From contig CM077648.1 in NCBI GenBank assembly GCA_039707465.1, positions 71,505,619 to 71,569,618 of the forward strand: a stretch of 64,000 bases of DNA, given 5' to 3'. The DNA is from Rhabdophis nuchalis (taxonomy: Eukaryota > Chordata > Lepidosauria > Squamata > Natricidae). Below the pieces are notes generated by a model. The model made no database searches. It was not told the origin of the DNA and worked only from the letters and a program-made list of their open reading frames with translations. The translations under genes and the position numbers were made by a program. Shown here in pieces: positions 22,836 through 32,037 of the stretch; the stretch's first letter is position 1; each line of letters begins with the position of its first letter.

Positions 22836-24758
22836 ATGAAGCGCCACAAGGGACGCCTAGAGAGCAGATGGAGATCCTCTCGCTCCGAAGCCGACCGAAC
22901 ACTAGTGAGAACCCATATTAGGGCTTACTTGGTGGCGATTAGGGTGGCCAAACTGGAGTACTGTGCCACCCTTATTGCATCTGCAGATAACCGCCCTGCT
23001 GCCCTGTTTGGGGTGACCCGCTCCCTCCTTCATCAGAGGCCGCGGGAAGCTCCTTTACAAGGGCGAGCAGAGGAATTTGGGATTTATCTGCAGGAGAAAA
23101 TCACTCGGATTCGGAATGAGCTACCCTCCATCGCCAGTGGTCCAGTGGGATTGTCCGAGGCTGGTCTTGAGGCACCATTCTGGGAGGAGTTTGACTTTGT
23201 TACTACAGAGGGTATGGACAGGCTGTCAAGGAGACTTAAGGCGACCACATGTTTATTGGACCCGTGTCCCTCCTGGCTTGTACTGGCATCCTGGGAGACG
23301 ACACGAGGCTGGCTCCAGGGCATTGTCAACGCATCTTTGCGTGAGGGGTCCTTGCCTGCCGTCTTGAAAGAGGCGGTAGTGAGGCCCCTCCTCAAGAAGC
23401 CTTCCCTGGACCCAGCATTATTGGAGAACTATTGTCCGGTCTCCAACCTTCACTTTTTAGTGAAGGTTGTTGAGAGTGTGGTGGCCCAACAGTTTCCGCG
23501 ACACCTGGAGGAAATTGATTATCTAGACCCACGCCAGTCCGGCTTCCGACCCGGTCACAGTACTGAGATGGCATTGGTCGCGTTGGTTGATGATCTCTGG
23601 AGGGCGTGGGATAGAGGCTATTCCTCTATCCTAGTCCTATTAGACCTCTCAGCGGCTTTTGATACCATCGACCATGGTATCCTATTGCGCCGACTGGGGG
23701 GGTTGGGGCTGGGAGGCACCGTTTTGCGGTGGTTCTCGTCCTACCTCTCTGGTCGGTCGCAATATGTGTTGACGGGAGGGCAGAGGTCGACCTCGAGGCC
23801 CCTCGTATGTGGGGTTCCTCAGGGGTCGGTCCTCTCGCCCCTCCTTTTCAACACATATATGAAGCCGCTGGGTGAGATCATCCGTGGTTTTGGGGTGGAG
23901 TACCATCTGTACGCTGATGATACTCAGTTGTACATATCCACCCCAGACCACCCCAACGATGCCGTCGAAGTGCTGTCCCGGTGTTTGGAGGCCGTACGGA
24001 TCTGGATGGGTGGTAACAAACTCAAGCTCAACCCTGCCAAGACTGAGTGGCTGTGGTTTCCGGCACCCCGGTTCAGCCAGATTATTCCAACTCTGGCCAT
24101 AGGGGGCGAAGTACTGGCCCCTGTGGAGAGGGCGCGCAATTTGGGTGTCCTCCTGGACTCCCGGCTGTCCATGGAAGACCATGTGGCAGTCGTGGCCAGG
24201 GGGGCGTTTCATCAGGTACGCCTGATGCGCCAATTGCGCCCCTTACTGGACCGGGCTGCCCTTCGCACAGTCACTCAAGTTCTCGTGACGTCCCGACTCG
24301 ACTACCGTAATGCTCTCTACATGGGGCTTCCCTTGAGGTGCACCCGAAAGCTACAGTTAGTCCAAAACGCAGCTGCGCGGGTGATTATGGGAGCCACTAG
24401 ATGCTCCCACATAACACCGATCCTGCGCGAGCTGCATTGGCTTCCTGTGGTCTTTCGGGTGCGCTTCAAGGTCTTGACGACCATCTTTAAAGTGCTCCAT
24501 GGCTCGGGGCCTAGTTATTTGCGAGACCGCCTCTTGCTCCATACATCCCTTAGACCGATACGCTCCCACAGAGAGGGCCTTCTCAGGGTGCTGTCGGCCG
24601 GGCAATGCCGACTGGCGACACCCAGGGGAAGAGCCTTCTCTGTGGCGGGGCCAGCCCTTTGGAACGATCTACCCCCCGAATTACGCACCATCACCTACCT
24701 CCGCCTCTTCCGCCAATGTCTAAAGACATACCTATTCCAACAAGCCGGCCTAGCCTAA
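22836..24758 (+). CDS. L2 reverse transcriptase, open 640-codon remnant
   Basis: A 640-codon open frame covers the connector, RT and C-terminal domain. Blocks seen: [61 protein letters not shown] (catalytic YADD near 23911) and the end RAFSVAGPALWNDLPPEL..FQQAGLA. The endonuclease is absent through 5' truncation and a stop (22788-22790) lies upstream, so this copy cannot move by itself. It is the best preserved L2 RT in the window and useful for clade assignment. Confidence 0.85.
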   Translation: MKRHKGRLESRWRSSRSEADRTLVRTHIRAYLVAIRVAKLEYCATLIASADNRPAALFGVTRSLLHQRPREAPLQGRAEEFGIYLQEKITRIRNELPSIASGPVGLSEAGLEAPFWEEFDFVTTEGMDRLSRRLKATTCLLDPCPSWLVLASWETTRGWLQGIVNASLREGSLPAVLKEAVVRPLLKKPSLDPALLENYCPVSNLHFLVKVVESVVAQQFPRHLEEIDYLDPRQSGFRPGHSTEMALVALVDDLWRAWDRGYSSILVLLDLSAAFDTIDHGILLRRLGGLGLGGTVLRWFSSYLSGRSQYVLTGGQRSTSRPLVCGVPQGSVLSPLLFNTYMKPLGEIIRGFGVEYHLYADDTQLYISTPDHPNDAVEVLSRCLEAVRIWMGGNKLKLNPAKTEWLWFPAPRFSQIIPTLAIGGEVLAPVERARNLGVLLDSRLSMEDHVAVVARGAFHQVRLMRQLRPLLDRAALRTVTQVLVTSRLDYRNALYMGLPLRCTRKLQLVQNAAARVIMGATRCSHITPILRELHWLPVVFRVRFKVLTTIFKVLHGSGPSYLRDRLLLHTSLRPIRSHREGLLRVLSAGQCRLATPRGRAFSVAGPALWNDLPPELRTITYLRLFRQCLKTYLFQQAGLA

Positions 24759-24948
24759 CCTCCCATGGGGACTTTTAGATAGTTTTATTGGGTATTTTAA
24801 AATTGGGTTTTTAGCATAGGATAAGACGGTTTAATTTATATTTTAAATTGTGTATTTATTTTTGTACTCTGTATGTTTTTAAATTCCCTGTGCGCCGCCC
24901 TGGGTCCTTTGCGGAGAAGGGCGGGATATAAATGTAAATAAACAAAGG

Positions 24949-27900
24949 CACAAATCTTTTTCAAGGATTGATTTTTTTTTGTTAACACCGGATTTACTTC
25001 CTAAAGCTAAGAAAACTAAGATATTCCCCAGGACATTAACTGATCATAGCCCGGTGTGGTTAGAGATCGATCTAGGGAAGAGGTCAAGAAGGTCATGGAG
25101 AGTAAATGAAAATTTATTTAGATATGAAAAAAATATTGAAGAACTTAAAAAACATATGAAGGAATTTTTTAGTTTTAATATGAATAAAGGTACCCCTATT
25201 GAAATAGTATGGGATGCGAGTAAAGCTTATATGCGGGGGGTTTTGATACATATGAATTTTAAACATAAACAAAGTAGGCAGAAAAAAAGAACGGAATTGG
25301 AAAACGAAATTAAAAACAAGGAGCAGTTACTTATAGTAAATCCAGAAGATGTTTCACTCCAAATGGCGATAAAGCTGTTGAAAGATCAATTTCAAATGCT
25401 TATATCAGAACAAACAGCAACCAACTTACAATTTGCTAAACATAACACTTTTGCTAATGCGAATAAACCTGGTAGGTGGTTGGCCTACACCTTGAGAAAA
25501 AATACGAATAATAGAATTATTGACAGAATTGAATATGGAGGGAAAACGGTATATCAACAGGACTCGATTAAAAAATCATTTGTGGATTATTACACCAAGT
25601 TATATTTACAGGATAATATACAGAGTAACTCAATAGATGACTTTCTGGAAGGAAAAAGGGTGACCAAAATAAATGTGCTCCAAAAGGCAAATCTGGAATG
25701 TTTGATAACTGCAGAGGAGATTGCTTTAGCTATAAATCAACTTAAACTAGCCAAGGCTCCAGGGACTGATGGATTGACCGCAGTCTACTATAAAACTTTA
25801 CAATTGGAAATGATTGAATATCTTACACAGTTATTTTGTAATATACAGCAAGGGGGTAAAATACCTTCTTCATGGGAAGCGGCTTTTATATCATTGATAC
25901 CTAAGGACAAAGACGGCCCTAAGAAACCAGAGGATTACAGACCGATATCTCTTCTAAATACGGATTATAAAATATATGCTAAAGTACTTGCCAACAGATT
26001 GATGCCAGTTATCCAAGAGGTTATTCACTATGACCAAGCAGGATTTATTGAAGGGAGACATATGAAGGAGAATGTAAGACAAATTATAGATTTAATTGAC
26101 TATCTTGATAAGAATAAGCAGATCTCTGCAGTGCTGGTCTTTTTGGACGCGGAGAAGGCCTTCGATCGAGTGAACTGGAACTTTCTAACCAAGACTTTGG
26201 AAAAGATGGATATGGGACCACGAATGAGACAAGCGATTGGTGCAATTTATCAGCAGCAATATGCACAACTTATTATTAATGGAAGTTTGACTACAACTTT
26301 TGAAATACAAAAAGGTACAAGACAAGGGTGCCCATTATCTCCATTGTTATTTATCTTAACCCTGGAAGTCTTGTTGAATACAATTCGGGACTCTAACACT
26401 TTAAGTGGTATAATTATTAGGCAAAAAGAATACAGAACTAGGGCATTTGCCGATGATCTGGTTGTTACCCTCTCACATCCTATGAACTCAGTAATTCAGA
26501 TGAAAAATATCATAGTAGAATTTGGTGTGGTGTCTGGGTTTAAACTGAATCAAGGCAAAATGAAAATGATGGTTAAAAATATGTCAGAGACTCAGAGGAA
26601 GTCACTTGAAAGCTTGGCAGGTTTTGAAATAGTTTCTAAAGTTAAATATTTAGGAATACAAATTGCAGAAATAAATACAAAACTTTTTTCAAATAATTAT
26701 GAAGTGTTGTGGCAACAGATACAGAAGGATCTTCAAGCTTGGAATAAGCTACAACTATCTCTGCTTGGAAGGATTTCAGCAATTAAAATGAATATTCTAC
26801 CTAGATTCATTTTTTTATTTCAGATGATACCGGTGCTTAAATCAGATAAAATCTTGTCAGATTGGCAAGCAACATTAAATAAATTTGTTTGGAAGGAGAA
26901 AAAGCCGAGAGTAAAGATGAAGATTATGCAAGATACTCGTGAAAGAGGTGGCCTTAGACTCCCAAACCTCCGATTGTATTATGAAGCGGCGGCATTGACG
27001 TGCGTGGCAGATTGGTTTGGGAAAACAAAATCTGAACTATTGAATATAGAAGGTCATGATCTTGTGTTGGGTTGGCATGCATATCTGTTTTATGAAGAAA
27101 AGGTGGATAAAGTATTTAACAATCATGTTCTCCGAAGTGCCCTGATGAGAATTTGGAGGAAGCACCGGCCTAATTGGGATTATAAAATACCGCTTTGGTT
27201 GGATCTTGCAGACACCATGTGGATTACAAATACTAAGTCACTCGGGGGGTGTTTATATAAAGATGTGCTTACTTTTGACAGGGGCGAATGGCAGATGAAA
27301 ACTTTGGAACAACTGTTGGAGGCAGGAATTACTTTAAATTGGTTACACTACACACAGTTACAGAAGAGATGGAAAGAAGATCGCAGGATTGGTTTTATGG
27401 AGAAAGAAGTGGAGTTGATCAAGCAGATAAAAGAGACTGGCCCAAAACATGTTAAAAGAATATATAATGTACTGTTAGAAAGGGATTCAGAAAGCGAGTT
27501 GGTCAAGGATTGTATGATTAAATGGGCTCAGAATTTTGATGAACCCGTTATGTTGGATATGTGGGAAAAAATATGGGTTCAAAATATTAAATTTACACAG
27601 TCACAAAGTTTAAGGGAGAATTTTTATAAAATGTTTTATAGATGGTATTTGGATCCTAAGAAATTATCATGTATGTATCCTAATTTTCAACCTAAATGCT
27701 GGAGATGCGGGTGTTTAGATGCTACTTTCTTCCATGTATGGTGGACTTGCAATAAGGTCAAAGCTTTTTGGATAAAAATATGGTGGGTTATGCAAAACGT
27801 ATTTAAGAAAAGATTAGAATTTACCCCGCAAATGTTTCTATTGGGCATAACTAAGGATTTTCGTAAAGGGGAAACAAAATTGTTTTTGTATATGGTTACA

Positions 27901-28116
27901 GCAGCTAGGTTGTTGATTGCTCAACATTGGAAGAAAGATTTTGTACCGACAATTGCTCAATGGATTCAAAAAGTGGCGGGGTTTGCGGAAATGGCAAAAC
28001 TTTCAGCTTTCCTAAAAGACCAGAAGCAGGAGAGCTACACGCAGGAATGGGCAAAATGGATTAATTATATACAGAATAAATATCAGACTGGGAAATACCA
28101 TGTAGCTTTTAGGTAG
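24949..28116 (+). CDS. L1-type ORF2p, missing most of the endonuclease
   Basis: The frame is open from the truncation point to a TAG at 28114-28116 (over 1,040 codons). The codon at 24979 is TTG, so no true start is implied. The endonuclease end is seen as FSRIDFF and LTDHSPVWLEI (catalytic His region). RT blocks: SLIPKDKDGPKKPEDYRPISL in parts, DQAGFIEGRH, VFLDAEKAFDRVNW, GTRQGCPLSPLLF, AFADDLVV (26443-26466). Near the end CWRCGCLDATFFHVWWTC is the L1 CCHC-type motif. L1 clade membership is clear; the subfamily is not assigned. Confidence 0.93.
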   Translation, partial: HKSFSRIDFFLLTPDLLPKAKKTKIFPRTLTDHSPVWLEIDLGKRSRRSWRVNENLFRYEKNIEELKKHMKEFFSFNMNKGTPIEIVWDASKAYMRGVLIHMNFKHKQSRQKKRTELENEIKNKEQLLIVNPEDVSLQMAIKLLKDQFQMLISEQTATNLQFAKHNTFANANKPGRWLAYTLRKNTNNRIIDRIEYGGKTVYQQDSIKKSFVDYYTKLYLQDNIQSNSIDDFLEGKRVTKINVLQKANLECLITAEEIALAINQLKLAKAPGTDGLTAVYYKTLQLEMIEYLTQLFCNIQQGGKIPSSWEAAFISLIPKDKDGPKKPEDYRPISLLNTDYKIYAKVLANRLMPVIQEVIHYDQAGFIEGRHMKENVRQIIDLIDYLDKNKQISAVLVFLDAEKAFDRVNWNFLTKTLEKMDMGPRMRQAIGAIYQQQYAQLIINGSLTTTFEIQKGTRQGCPLSPLLFILTLEVLLNTIRDSNTLSGIIIRQKEYRTRAFADDLVVTLSHPMNSVIQMKNIIVEFGVVSGFKLNQGKMKMMVKNMSETQRKSLESLAGFEIVSKVKYLGIQIAEINTKLFSNNYEVLWQQIQKDLQAWNKLQLSLLGRISAIKMNILPRFIFLFQMIPVLKSDKILSDWQATLNKFVWKEKKPRVKMKIMQDTRERGGLRLPNLRLYYEAAALTCVADWFGKTKSELLNIEGHDLVLGWHAYLFYEEKVDKVFNNHVLRSALMRIWRKHRPNWDYKIPLWLDLADTMWITNTKSLGGCLYKDVLTFDRGEWQMKTLEQLLEAGITLNWLHYTQLQKRWKEDRRIGFMEKEVELIKQIKETGPKHVKRIYNVLLERDSESELVKDCMIKWAQNFDEPVMLDMWEKIWVQNIKFTQSQSLRENFYKMFYRWYLDPKKLSCMYPNFQPKCWRCGCLDATFFHVWWTCNKVKAFWIKIWWVMQNVFKKRLEFTPQMFLLGITKDFRKGETKLFLYMVTAARLLIAQHWKKDFVPTIAQWIQKVAGFAEMAKLSAFLKDQKQESYTQEWAKWINYIQNKYQTGKYHVAFR

Positions 28117-28530
28117 GAATGTTTGGGTTGATAGGTGAATAGATTAAACAATATCTGGGATGTTTGGAATGTTTAAAGTGGTGTACAGCGGAACTCAGGG
28201 GGGGTGGGATTGACTGGGAGGTGGGGGTGGGTTAGGGTGGAGGGTGGGGAAATATAAGTGGATAAGCAATATAGAGATGGGTATAATGGGATATGGTCAT
28301 GTTATGATGCTGAATTAACTTAGAAAGGGTGTCAGGGAGAGATTGATGTATTTTATACTAAATTTATATCATGTTGGTCGGGGGTATAATACTCAATATT
28401 TGAATGAGAACTTTATTTTAAGATGGGGGGAGGTGAGGGGTATACTTTTTGTATGTGATTTTATATTATATGTCGGGGGGGTAAAAGGGGGGAAAACTTG
28501 TCTGAATAAAACTTTTGCAATAAAAAAAAA
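28117..28530 (+). other. L1 3'UTR with G-quadruplex-like tract
   Basis: 28198-28250 contains at least six G-runs of three or more (for example 'gtgggggtgggttagggtgg' and 'agggtgggg'), a strong G4 pattern on the sense strand. Further G-runs occur at 28424-28490. 'ctgaataaaacttttgcaat' precedes the A-run, giving a poly(A) signal. This 3'UTR is unlike that of the half-L1. Confidence 0.75.
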
Positions 28531-28580
28531 ATAAATGTAAATAAACAAACAAAAAAACAAACAAAAAAACAACAACAAAG

Positions 28581-29301
28581 AAGGCACATCAGGGAAAGAT
28601 CCAAGTAATCAATTATATTCATCCATTAATAAAAAGAGAAGAACAGTCCCGAACACAAGGGAGTGTCAGCAATTTTCCAAGAAAAGTATGTCTCCTGAGA
28701 ACAAAGGAACGCCATCTTCCCCCGCCCTCCTGGAAGCCGCCGAGAGTTAGTGGAAATCATTTCAGTTGTTGCCAGACTTCAATACAAAGTATCCAGACAT
28801 CGTAAAGGAGAGACTTTCACTTATGGTTTAAGAAAATTGGATGTTGATTCCTCCGCTTCCCCAAGCCTGGGGAGCATTTCTAAACGCCGCTTCTTTTTTT
28901 TTCCTTTCTGAGGGTTTTTTTACAAACTCCCCCCACCTTCTTCTTTCAAATTTAAAGTTGAGAGCATTAGAATAAAACACTCATGATCCACTCTGCAGCC
29001 AGGAGCCTCGGTGTTGCCTTCGACCCCGGCGTTTCGGTTCTTCTTTAAATGAAAAAGCTGTTCCGGCTCTCCATCAGCAAAGGGGACAACCCCCCCCCCG
29101 CCGCGACTCGTTCCTCTGCGCCTAGGTCGAAGCGGGGGCCACCCCCCGACCGCTGTCGGGATGGGGGGATTCCCCGCAAGCCGCCCATACAGCGGGGGCT
29201 CTTTACAAGAGCTCCCTGCCCCCGGGGGGGCCGCAGAGGCAACCAAGCGGCGGACGAGCACAAAGAGTCGACCGTCGCCTCCGGCCAACCGGAAGGAAGT
29301 C
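28581..29301 (-). promoter_or_regulatory. 5'UTR/promoter region of the half-L1
   Basis: CpG-dense sequence at 29040-29301 reaches the TSD and is the 5' end of the element on the minus strand. On that strand 'gggggaagatggc' (28711-28723) contains AAGATGGC, the core of the YY1 site found in mammalian L1 5'UTRs. Function is inference. The 29161-30303 ORF on the + strand begins here by chance and then enters L2. Confidence 0.55.
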
Positions 29302-29316
29302 CGGTCGCAATATGTG

Positions 29317-30303
29317 TTGACAGGAGGGCAGAGGTCGACCTCGAGACCCCTCTTATGCGGGGTTCCTCAGGGGTCAGTCCTCTCGCCCCTCCTGTTTAAC
29401 ACATATATGAAGCCGCTGGGCGAGATCATCCGTGGTTTTGGGGTGGGATACCATCTGTACGCTGATGACACCCAGTTGTACATATCCACCCCAGACCACC
29501 CCAACGATGCCACCGAGGTGCTGTCCCGGTGTTTGGAGGCCATATGGATCTGGATGGGTAGTAAACTCAAGCTCAACCCGTCCAAGACCGAGTGGCTGTG
29601 GTTTCCGGCACCCCGGTTCAGCCAGATTACTCCAACTCTGGCCATTGGGGGCGAAACAGTGGCCCCTGTGGAGAGGGCGCGCAATTTGGGTGTCCTCCTG
29701 GACTCCCGGCTGTCTATGGAGGACCATGTGGCAGCCGTGGCCAGGGGGGCGTTTCATCAGGTACGCCTGATGTGCCAATTGCGCCTCTTACTGGACCGGG
29801 CTGCCCTTCGCACAGTCACTCAAGCTCTCGTGACATCCCGACTTGACTACTGTAATGCTCTCTACATGGGGCTTCCCTTGAGGTGCACTCGAAAGCTACA
29901 GTTAGTCCAGAATGCAGCCGCGCGGGTGATTACGGGAGCCTCTAGATGCTCCCATATAACACCGATCCTGCGCGAGCTGCACTGGCTTCCTGTGGCCTTT
30001 CGGGTGCGCTTCAAGGTTCTGACGACCATCTTTAAAGCGCTCCATGGCTCGGGGCCTAGTTATATGCGAGACCGCCTCCTGCCCCATACATCCCTTCGTC
30101 CGATACGCTCCCACAGAGAGGGCCTTCTCAGGGTGCCGTCGGCCGGGCAATGCCGTCTGGCGACACCCAGGGAAAGAGCCTTCTCTGTGGCGGGCCCTGC
30201 CCTTTGGAACGACCTACCCCCTGAATTGCGTACCATCTCAGACCTCCACCTCTTCCGCCAGTGTCTAAAGACACATCTCTTTCAGCAAGCCGGCCTAGCC
30301 TAA
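29317..30303 (+). pseudogene. L2 copy 2 ORF2, C-terminal part after the half-L1
   Basis: It continues the L2 RT that broke at 20726: [31 protein letters not shown] (near 29458), [29 protein letters not shown], ending RAFSVAGPALWNDLPPEL..HLFQQAGLA at 30303. The frame is open. The 3'UTR and the motif 'ctccgccctgggtcc' follow, then an A-tail to 30489. Confidence 0.85.
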
Positions 30304-30489
30304 CCTCCCGTTGGGACTATTTTAGATAGTTTTAAATTGGGGATTTTAATTTGGATTTTAGCATAGGATTATAATTTAATATGTTTTTAAATTCTGTATT
30401 TATTGTTTTGTATGTTTTTAAATTCCTGTGCTCCGCCCTGGGTCCTTTGTGGAGAAGGGCAGGATATAAATGTGATTAAAAAAAAAAAA

Positions 30490-30666
30490 GAATAGAGAAA
30501 GAGGGAGAAATACAGTAGGTAGGTAGGTAGAGGGGTAGAGAGGGGGAAATACAGTAGGTAGGTAGATAGAGGGAGAAAGAAAGAAATACAGTAGGTAGGT
30601 AGGTAGAGGGATAGATAGAGAGGGAGAAATACAGTAGGTAGGTAGGTTGGGGGTTATATGGTGGTT
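30490..30666 (+). repeat. TAGG-rich minisatellite of Helitron 1, right block
   Basis: Continues 16326-16711 after the L2: 'gggagaaatacagtaggtag' units, then 'ggttgggggttatatggtgg', the sequence that leads to the Helitron 3' end in all three copies. Confidence 0.85.
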
Positions 30667-31215
30667 AATAATAATAATAATAATTTTAATTTATAAAAAC
30701 CGCTCTCTCTCCCCGAAGGGACTCGAGGCGGTGCACAGGGAATTTAAAAATACATACATAAAACCAACAAGCATAAATACAGTTAAAATAGATTAAACTA
30801 GACCCTGCGCTAAAATCCCAAACTGACTAAAACTAGACCCCAAAAAGTCCCTAATAAAACAGTTCAATTACCCCAAGCCGGCCAGGCAGAAGAAATGAGT
30901 TTTTAGTTTTTGACAGAAGGAGCGGAGGTCCGTGGTTGTTCTAATTTCGGGGGGAAGGTCGTTCCAGAGGGTCGGGCCCGCCACAGAGAAGGCCCTTCCC
31001 CTGGGCGTCGCCCGCTGGCATAGCCTAGTGGACGGCACCCGGAGAAGTCCCTCTCTGTGGGAGCGAATCGGCCGTAGGGATGTATGGGGCAGGATGCGAT
31101 CCCGCAAATAGCTAGATCCCTTAAGGGGAGCCCCATGTAGAGAGCATTGCAGTAGTCCAGTCGGGATGTCACGAGTGCATGAGTGTCTGTGCAGAGGGCA
31201 TCCCAGTCCAATATG
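30667..31215 (-). mobile_element. L2 3' end nested near the Helitron 1 3' terminus
   Basis: Begins with (AATA)n, then the complement of the L2 3' end ('gggactcgaggcggtgcac') and of the RT C-terminus (on the minus strand: [33 protein letters not shown]). It has an internal deletion joining MGLPL to DLAICG-like sequence. It separates 'tatggtggtt' from 'gtgtgtatgtgtgcagg' of the Helitron. Confidence 0.85.
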
Positions 31216-31308
31216 TTGTGTGTATGTGTGCAGGTGTAGATCTACACACAGTTTGGTTGGCCATTTAACCAGACTGGGCCACAGCAATGCGTGGCCGTGT
31301 ATAGCTAG
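31216..31308 (+). mobile_element. Helitron 1 3' terminus
   Basis: 'gtgtgtatgtgtgcaggtg' to 'gtatagctag', matching Helitrons 2 and 3. The terminal stem (ctgggccac / gtggccgtg) is imperfect here, suggesting decay after insertion. Confidence 0.8.
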
Positions 31309-32008
31309 TTTTGTAATATAAATCTGGCTGGAGCATGCCCACTAATTGGTTTGAGAATTAGATCTAGACAATGCTTCTTATATCTTGTTCCGATAGGCCT
31401 TGTCACTGGGTTAGTTCTGCTTCGCAGCACTTCAGGAGCATCTTGAAAGTAATTACCCAACTTGCATTTTCCCATAGCTCATCTGACAGCTTCAAAGGCA
31501 TTTGAATTTAGGACAGTTATTCATCTATATCTGAAACTTGATATTCTTCAAAAGGCTAGTTTTCCATCTTTCTCCTTCCTCGCTATTTAACATACATCTT
31601 TTTGGTATTATGTGCAATGCTTAAATACTATAGAAGACAACATGTAACAGAAATGGGCTGGATTAAAGAAACCAAATAAAATAGCTATCCAATGATGTTC
31701 TCCAAGGGAATCCTTATCACAAGTCTAATAGTACAGTTTTAAAAGTGAAATATTTAAAATGTGCTGTTTTTAATTTTGACATTGAATATATCACTTGGGC
31801 GTTTCTTGCTGTTTTTTCCAATCTTGTAAATGAAAATGTTTGTCAATAATATTTCTAGAATGAAAATAAGGATATATTTGGGTCAAGTATATTAACAAAG
31901 ATTCCGTGGCTGTTATTTGAGATTTATTGTGAGGGACATTTTTTTAGCTAAAAAACATTTTACAGTTACAGACGGTAAAAATCATGCCTTCGTTTTGTTT
32001 TGTTTTAG
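31309..32008 (+). other. MSRB3 intron leading to exon C
   Basis: AT-rich sequence without a recognised repeat. It ends in a T-rich tract ('gttttgttttgttttag') serving as acceptor for the microexon. Confidence 0.6.
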
Positions 32009-32037
32009 GTCTGAAACAAAGTTTGACTCCAATTCAG
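32009..32037 (+). CDS. MSRB3: MSRB3 exon C, 29-nt microexon
   Basis: Between 'tgttttag' and 'gtatgt'. Its first G completes the Lys codon left open by exon B, then SETKFDSNS, then G of the next Gly codon. Vertebrate MSRB3 reads SETKFDSGSGWPSFHDV here, so the sequence and both phases fit. The Gly to Asn change in DSNS is the only difference I notice. A hAT element inserted 85 bp downstream of its donor. Confidence 0.93.

Larger units (their letters stand above)
24947..28530 (+). mobile_element. L1-like LINE, 5'-truncated, with open ORF2, 3'UTR and poly(A)
   Basis: A perfect TSD of 18-19 bp (ataaatgtaaataaacaaa, 24928-24946 and 28531-28549) marks insertion into the tail of L2 copy 3. The element starts inside the endonuclease, runs through all of RT and the C-terminal Cys motif to 28116, then has a 3'UTR with a G-rich tract, AATAAA and an A-run. 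It is the youngest layer of the nest, judging from its uninterrupted frame. Confidence 0.92.
22689..28579 (+). mobile_element. L2-type LINE copy 3, 5'-truncated, split by an L1
   Basis: Inserted in the 5'UTR of the half-L1. It starts in the connector after the endonuclease ('gtgaccctgcctcgcgactcg'), keeps an intact RT ORF, and ends with 'cgccctgggtcctttgcgg' and an A-rich tail. The L1 at 24947-28530 interrupts that tail. A weak TSD may exist: aaggcaatcag (22660-22670) against aaggcacatcag (28581-28592). Confidence 0.85.
20742..29301 (-). mobile_element. Half-L1 (ORF1-only, HAL1-like) element, full length with nested insertions
   Basis: Flanked by the perfect 15-bp TSD 'cggtcgcaatatgtg' (20727-20741 and 29302-29316), cut into L2 copy 2. 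Read on the minus strand it has a CpG-rich 5'UTR (29301 to about 28581, then 22688 to 22525), one ORF1 (22524-21014), a 270-bp 3'UTR with AATAAA and an A-rich tail. No endonuclease or RT sequence lies between ORF1 and the tail. Excluding inserted L2/L1 it is about 2 kb. The ORF1 end joined to the same 3'UTR recurs at 55691-55975, so the structure is a family feature. Confidence 0.8.
16713..30489 (+). mobile_element. L2-type LINE copy 2, nearly full length, split by a half-L1
   Basis: It inserted into the Helitron minisatellite. It has a long 5'UTR (16713-18277), endonuclease and RT coding up to 20726, then the minus-strand half-L1 (20742-29301), then the rest of RT and the 3' end with an A-rich tail to 30489. 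The TSD 'cggtcgcaatatgtg' proves that 20741 and 29302 were once adjacent. It also contains a 553-bp tandem duplication. Confidence 0.85.
10202..31308 (+). mobile_element. Helitron 1, non-autonomous, expanded to 21 kb by nested insertions
   Basis: The 5' end 'tctatataaataaaaatg' at 10202 follows an A at 10201. The 3' end 'gtggccgtgtatagctag' finishes at 31308 and is followed by T. This is the TC...CTRR form inserted between A and T that defines Helitrons. A degraded hairpin precedes CTAG. Helitron-derived parts are 10202-10518, CR1 pieces with a MITE, minisatellite blocks (16326-16711, 30490-30666) and 31216-31308. All else is later insertion. No Rep or helicase coding is visible. Helitron 3 has the same internal order, which supports this reconstruction. 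Confidence 0.8.

Noticed and set aside
24979..24981. Start codon of the L1 ORF2
   Set aside because: The codon is TTG and the same frame continues upstream to the truncation point at 24947. The true start was lost by 5' truncation.
28920..29400. ORFs of 116-122 codons around the half-L1 5'UTR
   Set aside because: GC-rich 5'UTR sequence, and one frame merely runs into the L2 RT at 29302.
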